The notes under the pieces are model-generated. The model was not told the origin of the DNA and did no database searches. It saw only the letters and a program-made list of their open reading frames with translations. A stretch of DNA of 64,000 bases from Monosporascus cannonballus. Lineage: Eukaryota > Ascomycota > Sordariomycetes > Xylariales. Location of the stretch: the NCBI GenBank assembly GCA_004154925.1, contig QJNS01000196.1, forward strand, positions 88,620 through 152,619, given 5' to 3'. The position numbers were made by a program, and so were the translations under genes. Position 1 is the stretch's first letter, and every line of letters begins with the position of its first letter. Shown here one piece after another: positions 43,429 through 52,658 of the stretch.

Positions 43429-45130
43429 CTAACACCTAATTTCGACGCCCCCTTTGCTTACAGTAAGGTACTTGACGCCTTTATATGGCTTCACACCCTC
43501 GCCGAGACCGCGGCTCTTCTTGCTGTCGAGTACTATGCTCTCCACCTTGATTCCACTCGCCAGCCACCCCTTGACCGAGAAGCTGACCGACGCGGAGCTG
43601 GGCATGAGGATCTTATTCTGCGCCAGTTTCTTCGCGTCCTTCTCATCCTCGGCCTTCTCCGGACTGGCGCCCGGTTTCGGATCTGACGATGACTGGTAAG
43701 GCTCGTCGTATGTGTAGTCGCCGCCGAACCCAAACCCTGTGGGGTCCGCGTCTTCGAGATCATCAGCTAGGGGGCCGACGACCGTGCACCGTAACCCGAA
43801 GTATGTCGTCCCTGCTGAAAGTTCCTTGGCCGGTATATGCCATTCCAGGACATTGTCCCCGGGGCTATAGCTTGCATCACCCCTCGTGGGTCGAATGTCG
43901 GAGAGATTCCTCACGTCAGAAGGCAAAGGGACCGACACAACAACATCCTGTAACAGGGGAGAGGCAGCCGTCCCAGCCTGCGGTCCACCAAATCCTCTCC
44001 CACCGGAGGCTCCTCCTCTACCGGACGGGCCAGACAGTGAGGAGCCAGAAGGACCAAAGATTTTGTTAATGTGTAGTCGAACGTCAAAATCGGAACCTGT
44101 CGAGCCAAGCCCCGTCTTGACTTCTATGTCTACAGGCAGCTTCAGGTTGTTCGAGCTCAGGGATCCACTCTTTCCATTCGTGAAAGGCAGCAAATCGACC
44201 TCGTAGCCCGCTAAGATAAAACGACCATCGGGGGGTATGAAGCTGAGCTCACCGGGCCGATCCTTCCATCGACCCAACCGCACGCATGGATGGAAGACGG
44301 GCAATTCCATTATATTAGTTAGATTATGCTTTCCCGAAGGCCCGGTGAGATTTAAGGCGATATCCGGGACCCCGGATACTTTAGAGGTGAAGGCGATAGT
44401 TCCGTTTGCGAAAGCGGCGATCGGGCGCCCGGACGGGGCAAGAGTGACGGTGAGGGTTTCGACTACATCGGCATAAAGTTCATTGGACGTATGGCGGACA
44501 TTTGCTCTTCTCCAAGGCAACGCAGGCGCGTTCTGGCCGGCCAGAGACAGAGAGCTCGGACTGTTGGCATTGTTGGCGAAGGCAGGTTTGCTGGGCAGAT
44601 TCATGCTGCCCAACAGCTTCCCTAATAAGCCTTCGACTTCAACAACATCCCTCAGGGCGTTAGGTTCTGTCGTGTTGATTGTGCCGGCATCGCACATCTC
44701 GGTGAGGAGTTGGGCGACAACATCGTAGTTGGCTTCGATCCTGTGGGCGAGCAAGGGCGCACCCAGAAACTCTTCTAGCGCATCTATTACACGATGGAGG
44801 AACTCGAGGACGAGAAGTGGCTCTATCTCGGAAGACGTCGTCGCCAGGTAAAGCAAGTTGGCATGTTCCAGGCTAAAGACCAAAGTGGCAGGGTTCGTAT
44901 TGGGCAAGAAGATTAGATTCGGTCTTGGGGCTGGATGTTGGAGATAAAGAGGAAGTAACTGCGTTGCGGACAGAGGCCGCGAGGTATAGGTGTGAGATAG
45001 GATTGCGCGACTGGCAGATAGAAGCAAGTAAGTAAGTTAAATGCTCAATGGATAATGAAATCCCAGCAAGCCTTTTTGAAACTTACGTGTGCTCATCATA
45101 GATGTGCAGCGCCTCGATTATACCGTTCAT
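43429..45130 (-). CDS. apm3: AP-3 adaptor complex mu subunit
   Basis: Cargo-binding medium chain of the AP-3 adaptor, which carries proteins from the Golgi to the vacuole. Two exons, 45130-45087 and 45010-43429 (541 aa), with a 76-nt intron (GTAAGT ... CCAG). Exon 1 encodes MNGIIEALHIYDEH, the start of the longin domain, and the split Thr codon continues as RAILSHTYTSRPLS. The longin domain (about 1-140) includes VFSLEHANLLYLATTS and EPLLVLEFLHRVIDALEEFLG. The mu homology domain starts near 180 with PWRRANVRHTSNELYADVVE and holds GKHNLTNIMELPVFHPCVR and PDGRFILAGYEVDLLPF. The Gly/Ser-rich loop GPSGRGGASGGRGFGG is an insertion typical of fungal homologues. It is divergent from mpp10, 478 bp away, and may share regulatory sequence with it. 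Confidence 0.95.
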
Positions 45131-45608
45131 GACGGTCGTATGCTCCGAAACATCATCAACTTTAATCGCTCCTTAGGTACGTTAGAAAGCAAGGAGTACT
45201 TAGGACAGTCTCGTGTCTGGTGGAGGGGCCGGGGCAAAGCGGCATATGGATGCCACTCATTTGCTGCCCAGCGGGCAGGCGGGCGGCGGGCGGTTCCCTT
45301 TTAGAGTCAGGAATCGGGGATCAGGGATCAGGGGATCAACAGCTGTGGCTGGTGAGGCGGGCTGATCGCAGTCCCCAGCCACACCCGGTTCTCTGAACAA
45401 CTTTATTGGTTAATTTGGTTTATGAAAAATTTGGGGCTTCCTCAGTAGTGGGATTTTTCTGTGTCTCTAATCTCTCCACTACAAAGTTGCTAGACTAGAT
45501 TGATGAGAAAAGTTTCACCCGATAAGAGAAAGGTCAATCCGCAAATCTAGAAGTTTTCGGGGACCATTCCTGCAGCAGCCCGACGCGAACGAGAAAGACG
45601 GCAGGGCA
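45131..45608. promoter_or_regulatory. Shared divergent promoter of apm3 and mpp10
   Basis: 478 bp separate the two start codons. Three close repeats of GGATCA lie near 45316-45338, and a GGCGGGCGGCGGG stretch near 45280-45295 could bind zinc-finger activators. No TATA box is convincing. That one segment drives both genes is inferred from the layout. Confidence 0.5.
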
Positions 45609-47900
45609 ATGGCTGGACCTGGCAGTATCACGTCCTCCATAACCTCCAATACCCTCACTCATACTCCTGGCATGGCTTTTTTATCCTCCTTCACAGACAC
45701 CTCGAAACCATTTGGAGCCGCAGAGATGTTGGCGCTTTTCGAGACTATCCAGGCAGGGAACCGCCACGCCTTCCTACAGCCCACCCCGGCCATACCCAAC
45801 GCCTCCTTACAACTCGCAAAAGCGACATTAGATGCGTATGCAGGCCAAGTAAGCGATGAACAGCAGCAGAGACTGAAAGAAGCGAACAAGAAACGGAAGC
45901 GAGCCGAGAACCCTCCCAACAAACCCGAAGCCCTCAAGATCAGGAAATTGCATGTCGACGGCTTCGAGAGCGGCCAGGTCTGGCAGCAGGCAAGAAGGAT
46001 CATCAGTAATACACTTCAAGATTCCAAGGAGGCACTCGAAGAGCTAGAGAGCCGACATGAGGTTCATGTCAATGGTGTCGACCCCAATGTCAAGTCTCCT
46101 GGATCCCCTGAAGCAAACTCCAAAATCAGTTCCGATGGAAGTGAAGAAGAATCTGCCGGGGAGAATGTGGACTCCGAAGAAGAAGATCCAGATGAAGTCG
46201 ACGAAGAAGCCTCTATAGACGAGGACGACGCAGGAGATCTCGAAGATCTTATGGAGGGTGAAGATGAAGAGGGTGCCGAGGACATAGAAGAAGGGGACGA
46301 CGGGCGCATCGACGAAAACGAAGAAGACGATGAAGATGAGTCCTCGGAAACCATGGTAGAAGACCCGAATGGCCTCAACGACGGATTCTTCTCGATTGAT
46401 GAATTCAACAAGCACACTCAATGGTTCGAGGACCAAGATGCCAAGGCAAATCCAAACACGGATCAAGCAAGTGACGATGAAGACATTGACTGGCATGCCG
46501 ATCCATTATCCTCAAATCCTCCAGCAGGAGGAAAGTCATCGGAGAAATCACGCAAAAATGAGGAGGACGAGCTGCCATCGGACCTAGAAGACGACGAGGA
46601 CGAAGACGGCGGACCTACGTTCGGCAACGTGGATCTAGACGCACCGGAAGGCGAGAGCGACGTAGAGGAGGCAGATGATAATATGGACGAAGGGGGCGAT
46701 TTCAACGCCAACGATATATTCTACAAAGATTTCTTCGCCCCACCAAAGAGGAAAGGGGCCAAGCAAAGCAAACCACGGAAATTGAGGGAGACTCGACCCG
46801 TCTCACCAGAGGATCGGGATGTAGACCGAGCTATGGCTGATGTTCACCGCGATTTATTCGAGGACGAGTCGGAACGCGAGGACTCGGACGATGCGCTTTC
46901 GGGCGTCTCTGCAGGAGACCCGAAGTCGAGGAAATCCGCCCACGAAAGACGACAAGCCAAGTTAGCTGAGGAGATCCGCCAACTCGAAGCTGCGAATGTA
47001 GCCAAGAGGGAATGGACCATGGCAGGTGAAGCCAAGGCGGTGGATCGACCGATGAACTCACTCCTAGAGGAAGACCTTGATTTCGAGCACGTCGGGAAGC
47101 CGGTTCCGGTAATAACCACTGAGGTTAGCGAAAGCATCGATGAGATGATCAAGCGGCGCATTCTCGCTCAAGAGTTTGACGAAGTCATCAAGCGGCGGCC
47201 TGATGCGGCCGACTTTTCGTCCGCAAACACGCGCAGAGGACTTGTCGATCTCGACGATACCAAGGCCAAGCAGAGCCTGGCGGAGATCTACGAGGAGGAG
47301 CACGTGAAGAATGCCAACCCGGACACTTACGTCAGCAAGTCGGACGAGAAGCTGCGCAAGGAAGAGAAGGAGATCGAGCAGATGTGGCGCGACGTCAGCG
47401 CCAAGCTCGACGCGCTCAGCAGCTGGCACTACCGGCCCAAGCCTGCCGCGCCGACCCTGACCGTAGTCTCGGACGTGGCGACCGTCAGCATGGAGGACGC
47501 GCAGCCGGCGACGGCGCAGGGCGTCACGGGCGGCGACACGGCCCTCGCGCCGCAGGAGATTTACGCTCCCGGCAGGGAGACCGCCGAGAAGGGCGAGGTC
47601 GTCGCTAAGAGCGGCCTCCCCGTGGCCCGACAGGAGATGAGCAGGGAGGAGAAGGTGCGGCGCCGCCGCAGGCAGAAGGAGCGCATACGCAAGGCGGGCG
47701 GCGTCGGTGGTACTGGCGCCGGTGCCCAGCCGGGGGCCGGTGGCGGCGGGAAGACCAGGGCCCAGGAGCGCAAGGACACCCTCGGCGACCTCAAGAAGGG
47801 CGGTGTCAAGGTCATCAACAAGAGGGGCGAGATAGTCGACATGGAGGGCAACAAGGCGAAGGCGGGCAAGGCGGCCTCGAGCGGCAGCTTCAAGTTGTGA
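45609..47900 (+). CDS. mpp10: U3 snoRNP protein Mpp10
   Basis: Component of the small-subunit processome; with Imp3 and Imp4 it helps cleave pre-18S rRNA in the nucleolus. One uninterrupted exon of 763 aa. The N-terminal third has KKRKRAENPPNKP and ALKIRKLHVDGFESGQVWQQ. Residues 180-260 are a very acidic Glu/Asp run, as in all Mpp10 proteins. LNDGFFSIDEFN and WFED, then ANDIFYKDFFAPPKRK, and NSLLEEDLDFEHVGKPVP with IDEMIKRRILAQEFDEVIKR are the family hallmarks. The C-terminal part is basic and Gly-rich (RRRRRQKERIRKAGG, VKVINKRGEIVDMEGN). The start ATG at 45609 is the first in frame after an upstream stop. The last 550 bases are markedly more GC-rich than the rest. Nothing is broken. Confidence 0.95.
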   Translation: MAGPGSITSSITSNTLTHTPGMAFLSSFTDTSKPFGAAEMLALFETIQAGNRHAFLQPTPAIPNASLQLAKATLDAYAGQVSDEQQQRLKEANKKRKRAENPPNKPEALKIRKLHVDGFESGQVWQQARRIISNTLQDSKEALEELESRHEVHVNGVDPNVKSPGSPEANSKISSDGSEEESAGENVDSEEEDPDEVDEEASIDEDDAGDLEDLMEGEDEEGAEDIEEGDDGRIDENEEDDEDESSETMVEDPNGLNDGFFSIDEFNKHTQWFEDQDAKANPNTDQASDDEDIDWHADPLSSNPPAGGKSSEKSRKNEEDELPSDLEDDEDEDGGPTFGNVDLDAPEGESDVEEADDNMDEGGDFNANDIFYKDFFAPPKRKGAKQSKPRKLRETRPVSPEDRDVDRAMADVHRDLFEDESEREDSDDALSGVSAGDPKSRKSAHERRQAKLAEEIRQLEAANVAKREWTMAGEAKAVDRPMNSLLEEDLDFEHVGKPVPVITTEVSESIDEMIKRRILAQEFDEVIKRRPDAADFSSANTRRGLVDLDDTKAKQSLAEIYEEEHVKNANPDTYVSKSDEKLRKEEKEIEQMWRDVSAKLDALSSWHYRPKPAAPTLTVVSDVATVSMEDAQPATAQGVTGGDTALAPQEIYAPGRETAEKGEVVAKSGLPVARQEMSREEKVRRRRRQKERIRKAGGVGGTGAGAQPGAGGGGKTRAQERKDTLGDLKKGGVKVINKRGEIVDMEGNKAKAGKAASSGSFKL

Positions 47901-49408
47901 AGGGTTCGTGGTGGTGGTTGGTTGCCTCCATGTTTTCGATAAGTATATAAATGCGACATTACCATGAGCTATTGCCACTTATCTACGTGCTTAATGGTAA
48001 TCCCGCTTTGTGATGGTACGAGATGTCTTTGCAGGCATATCATCGGTGCGTATATCTCTGCGAATTGTGTTTTAATTAAGCATCTTCCTGAGCTGTTCGG
48101 AGGACAATATCCTTGCGACATCCTCCCAGCCCTAAGAGTCTCCTGTTAATTATTCACATGAACCATATGCACCATGCCCGACATGTCGAAGTGGCGGGGG
48201 ACGGAATGTTGGCACCTATCTACATAGCTGTTTTCCTATGCTCGCAACAACCTAGGACGATAGATGGCGGTGCTCGGCCACGCGACCACGAGACTACGTT
48301 AGCAGCGCCTAGTAATTGCGAGATTTGTGGCAGGATACCTTGACCCTTCTTAGGAATGCTCACACGATACACCGTCCGACAGTGGCTCGGAGTTGCCTAT
48401 CCAATCACGCATTGACCATCGCCCATATCAAGGGCGAGGGTAGGATTCCTCCTTCATAACTGCTGGCCATGCCTATGGCGTCCGCTGCGGTTCTATTTCA
48501 TTTCAGGTCTCGCCCTTCACAGGACATCCCGTAATCCTTGTAAAGACTGCACAACCCCAGGTATCTCAGCAGAAACGATGACGTTACCAAGCCCCAAACT
48601 CTCCAAGACTTCCGATAACGTCCCGTATGAGCACTCTCCTGGTTTTCCCGGCCGCGGAGGACCCATCCTTCTCGTTCATGACCCCTATTTGACCTGTGTT
48701 GTGTGACAGCCGCGCTGTGCAACTCCGATGAGCACCTCAAGAACCGACTGCCCCGGTATCCGGGTTACTTTGAGCGGCGAAGGCCCGTAGCTTCACGGTG
48801 ACGTCTCGTCGTACGCGGATCTGACTTGCTCCTTCGTAAGTTCATGCGTTCCCCACCCTATCTGCTTTGCAAGACTTATGTCGGTCTTGAACCAAAACTA
48901 TATCTATCTGTCATGCGGGCAGCGGCGATTATGAACGCGTGTTCGAACTATACTAGGCTGTCAAGGGGCGGGCTAGGATCAAGGAGGACCTGGGCAAGCG
49001 ACAGGAGGCAGAAGTGCTCAACGGGCATTTCCTGACATTATCTAGAGCTTGATGTTGCTGAATAGCGCTGGTCCTGACACGCATGGACGCGTAAACTACA
49101 GATAATCGTATCGCTTTTATCGCTCTCACGAAGGAGCATGTGGGCGGAATTGACCTGATATGTTGGTGGAAACCTAGGGTCGAAGGGGACGGTGGTAGGG
49201 GATGGTGCCGACTGGTGCCATAAGATTTGGCCAACACCTTAAATGGAAGACCGAAACTTCCCACCCGACAGAAATATTGTTGACCCTACGAAAGACAAAC
49301 ATCAGCGAGGTAGAGCATATAAAGTCTCGTTGCGATCCCTACTTCTATAGTTCCTGGGCTTCTGGCAGCTCCCATTTTCTTTGGGTAAACTCAGATCACG
49401 GTGCTGCC
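47901..49408. other. Intergenic, no supported gene
   Basis: About 1.5 kb downstream of mpp10. The first 100 bases are likely its 3' untranslated region. No family motif is visible on either strand. Open frames of 60-100 codons at 48498-49264 look random. Confidence 0.45.
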
Positions 49409-51629
49409 ATGAGAAAGGCCGCTTTTGGGTTCGCTGTGGCCTGGCAGTTCCGCCAGGCCGTTCTGGCTGTTCCCCTGGCTATGGACAATACCTCGAGCTC
49501 CCTCGTAAAAACTCATGACGGGTATTGGGCGAGTTACATGAAGGCAAAAGGTTATCCATCCAATAAGGATGTCTGCAGGATGATCAGGAACATGGAGAGC
49601 GATTTGGTAAGAAATATCCGGGAGTACTTTGCTACCATTTCTGGGCTCGTTTCTTTTCCTTCTCCTTTTTTTTTTCTTCTCTCTACGCCTTTGCATTTTT
49701 ACTCTTCTTCCACTCCCTTAACCTCCGCACCCCCTTCCCCCCCGGTTTCTCTGCTTCATATCAGCTAAGACGGTATTATCATGGATATACCTAAAACCAA
49801 CGGACGAATAAAAGCAGGTCGAGGAGCACAGAGGCTAATTCTAAAACGAAGTTTTCCAGGACCTGGGCGCTGGATTACTATCGCATTTGGATGAGTGATA
49901 ACGGATATATAATTGGTGCGTATGCTACAAGGGACTCCATTATAGCAAAATTCTGACCCCTTTGGTAGGCGACTGGGTTCAACATATGTATTTGAATGCT
50001 ACGGCGGACGCAGGCAATATAGCAGGGAGCCTTGACTGCACGACCCTGGATTCCCAATCCTGTTGGCCACCTCCGGAAGGGACTTGCGAAAGATACAATC
50101 CGGCCGGCTGTAGGCAATTCACAACAATATTTAGGACCGCGATCAACTGCTGACTTTTCTGAACCAGTCCACGTAATCCACACTGGAATAGTCAATATGC
50201 ATTCTGCACTACAAGCCGCCGACATAAGCAATATTATAGAGATACCTTTAGCGGATCTTAACCTAGGAACTCTAATCACGGACTTTGTTTGGAGAGAGAA
50301 CGATTGGCGGGATGGAGGCGCGAAAATACCCGCATTCGAAGTAAGGTCATGTCCTCCGCTTTACGCATTGGGTTTATCAATATTAATATAATGGATCATT
50401 ATAGCCCATACTCTTCATACTAGCAGGACTCCTCGGCCCCGCTGGAGAAGCAGGACTCTTGAGAGAGTTTGCGGCGACTGAGGCGCAGGTAGTGGGCACC
50501 ATAGGCTCCTTTCAGCTCAACACCGTTGCCTACTGTCTAAGTAGGCTAACCCCCTCCAGTGAATAGTATAAAACGCTGATAGTTATTATAGCCCAAGCCG
50601 CCAAAAATCGGGAGGGTAGTTACCTTGATATCTCTAAACTCGCGGATGAACTACCAATGGAGCTCGTTGGCGTCTTCGATGACACAAACAATAACATTGC
50701 GGGGCTAACAGCAAAGCTTTTCGGCGGCACAAGCAGCGAAACATTACTGCACATCGATCTTGTGGAATATGTGAACACTATACTGCCTGCAACAGACGGT
50801 AAAGAGCGAATAGACAACGAAGCCATGGCCCCATGGTACCTGTATGTATCAAGTTGGATGGTGTCATCTACAGGGTGACATAACTTAACTGAACCTATAC
50901 TAGGCTACAACAAAACTACCGCGACTGGGAAGAGTCTAGGGATATGCTTCGAAGCTATTTCCACAATAGCTTCAAGTATATGGTGCGTCTTCCTTAATTT
51001 CTTTGGATGTGTCACCGAATAACGCTAACCTATATTGAAGAAGGTTGGACTGATTGGCCACCTGTTCAAGTTAAGAGGGCTCTATGTCATGCATTTCGTG
51101 AGCCGGCCTATGTCCACGGTCGATAAAAGGTATACTAAACGGTGACATAGGCGTGGCTGGAGAGAGATCGCTGTCTCAAGATCTTCGACGGAGCCTCACG
51201 ATATGTTGATAATGTTAGTGCTTCAGCTTCATCTCTTCTCTATTCCCATGTTGTCTCTCGTGGCCTCTAACACTGTCTCACCAGGGCTGTTTCGTGTTGA
51301 AAATTGGCGGCGGCGGATGGAAGCACCTCAATCACGACGACAACGCGCCGACCGAGCTCTATCTCGCCGAAGAGAAATACCACTTGCACCTCCACAACTT
51401 CTTCCGTAACGTCCGTGACTGCAACAACGATGAGAGAATGATGGAGCACGGCAAAGATGCCATGGGAGACTTAGTGCTTAAGCACAGGTGTTTCTTTCCC
51501 ATTGATTACCTCGTTACGAGAGAACCGGGCCCGGCTGGTCTTATTTGCGACGTTGATCGTAACCTTGCCAACAAGCTTCAGAGAAAGATACCACACTTTT
51601 GCGACTTTCCAAACCATGCCAAAAAATAG
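49409..51629 (+). pseudogene. Decayed multi-exon gene, possibly the tail of a killer-toxin-like chitinase
   Basis: Several coding-looking plus-strand pieces occur in order. (1) 49409-49606, MRKAAFGFAVAWQFRQAVLA... ending at a GTAAGA donor. (2) About 49962-50150, with GDWVQHMYLNATADAGNI and a Cys/Trp/Pro segment. (3) About 50190-50340, ADLNLGTLITDFVWRENDW, ending at GTAAGG. (4) About 50430-50877, open except for one TAG at 50564-50566 (a CAG-to-TAG step), with ELPMELVGVFDDTNNN and LTAKLFGGTS. (5) 51286-51629 after a CACCAG acceptor, with LKIGGGGWKHLNHDD. The composition and motifs recall the long C-terminal regions of secreted class V chitinases of the killer-toxin type; that link is from memory and uncertain. 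The upstream catalytic domain is absent. The 3' end is 250 bp from the second RIP block. Confidence 0.45.
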
Positions 51630-51876
51630 ACACCTTCACATAAAGGGCATTATTAAAGCTAGTTAAAAACAAAATAGTAACGTAAAAACCATTAACGGAG
51701 TAAAAAGTAAATATTAAGTACCCTTCGCTCTATAAACATATTTGAAAATCCCGGTTATATATGTTATCGTAATTTTGTTATCGAATTTTAACATTATTTA
51801 CCTTTGAAAATTCTAATTCAGGAAGTGGATTCACCTCCACGATTGCATACAATATCTCGTCTCACTAAAATCAGGC
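51630..51876. other. AT-rich transition into the second RIP block
   Basis: 247 bp between the decayed gene and the LTR at 51877. AT content rises sharply right after the stop at 51629. It contains no gene. Confidence 0.5.
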
Positions 51877-52212
51877 TGTGACGGCTAGGGGGTTTAACCA
51901 ACTATTAAACCTTAGTCGTACGGGTTTATGTTGGCAGGAGTATCGTGGGAAACTGAGCAATAGATACAGTAACGTGTCACGTTTCGTAATACCAAGCGTG
52001 CCTTGGGTAACGAATTGTTATTATAAGCTGGTGCTATTTAGATTATGGAAGTAATAAGCGTATATACATATTGGTTTTGGTATTATTACTTATCTCTGTT
52101 TAGCTGTGTTTAGCGAAGTTTTGCTGAACAGTTGCTTAATGCTGATTATTCATGTTTAGCGAATCTTTGCTAAGCACCCGTTACGTAATCTGGAAAAGTA
52201 ATCCGTATTATC

Positions 52213-52417
52213 TGTGAGACCCTGACATCACACACAGAAGCATATAACTGAAGAAGTGTATTAAAGATTGCCTTGCCTCTAGAAGGTCCTAGCCAGAAAG
52301 TGAAGGTAGCGAACCCTCCTTTTATACACGTAAATACAGGTGGAGCTGGGAGAAAAAGGTACCAGAGGTACAGGAAGTAATTCCCGCTAGTGCTGACTGG
52401 CTTTACTAGGTCCGATA
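52213..52417 (-). repeat. Copia LTR (3' LTR in element orientation)
   Basis: 205 bp, beginning TGTGAGACCCTGACATC on the plus strand and ending GGTCCGATA. It matches 57971-58178 nearly throughout, with C/T and G/A differences. It is preceded by TTATC. A conserved GGTGGAGCTGGGAGAAAAAG stretch shows that part of this LTR escaped RIP. Confidence 0.92.
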
Positions 52418-52587
52418 CACCTCCCAGCTATTAGGAATTAACGGCTAAAGCCCTTATAACATTGAATAACTGCCCAAAAAGGAAATACCGTGGTGGTTAG
52501 CCTTTAACAAACAATAGAAAAACGCAAAAACGGAAAAAAGAGTAATTAGTATTTCGATTAATTCGAGAAGTTATTCGAGATGCTAAA

Positions 52588-52658
52588 ACTTCTAATCGGA
52601 TTCGAACTTATATCTTTAGATATTAGGACTTAACGTTATACCATTAAACCACAGAAGC
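52588..52658 (-). other. tRNA-like fossil inside the Copia element
   Basis: On the minus strand a 71-nt segment folds partly as a tRNA. The 7-bp acceptor stem is GCTTCTG with TAGAAGT (two G-T pairs). A D-arm-like GTTTAATGGTATAAC has the GG of the D loop. The T loop is TTCGAAT, with a damaged stem (ATAAG/CCGAT). The anticodon arm fits poorly: TTAAG can pair with TCTAA only with an 8-nt loop and one mismatch, so no identity is assigned. G-to-A changes would explain two mismatches. It could be a decayed tRNA gene, a tRNA-derived SINE, or chance. Confidence 0.4.

Noticed and set aside
47064..47978. 304-codon open frame on the minus strand
   Set aside because: Antisense to the GC-rich 3' end of mpp10, with Leu/Ala/Arg-rich composition typical of shadow frames.
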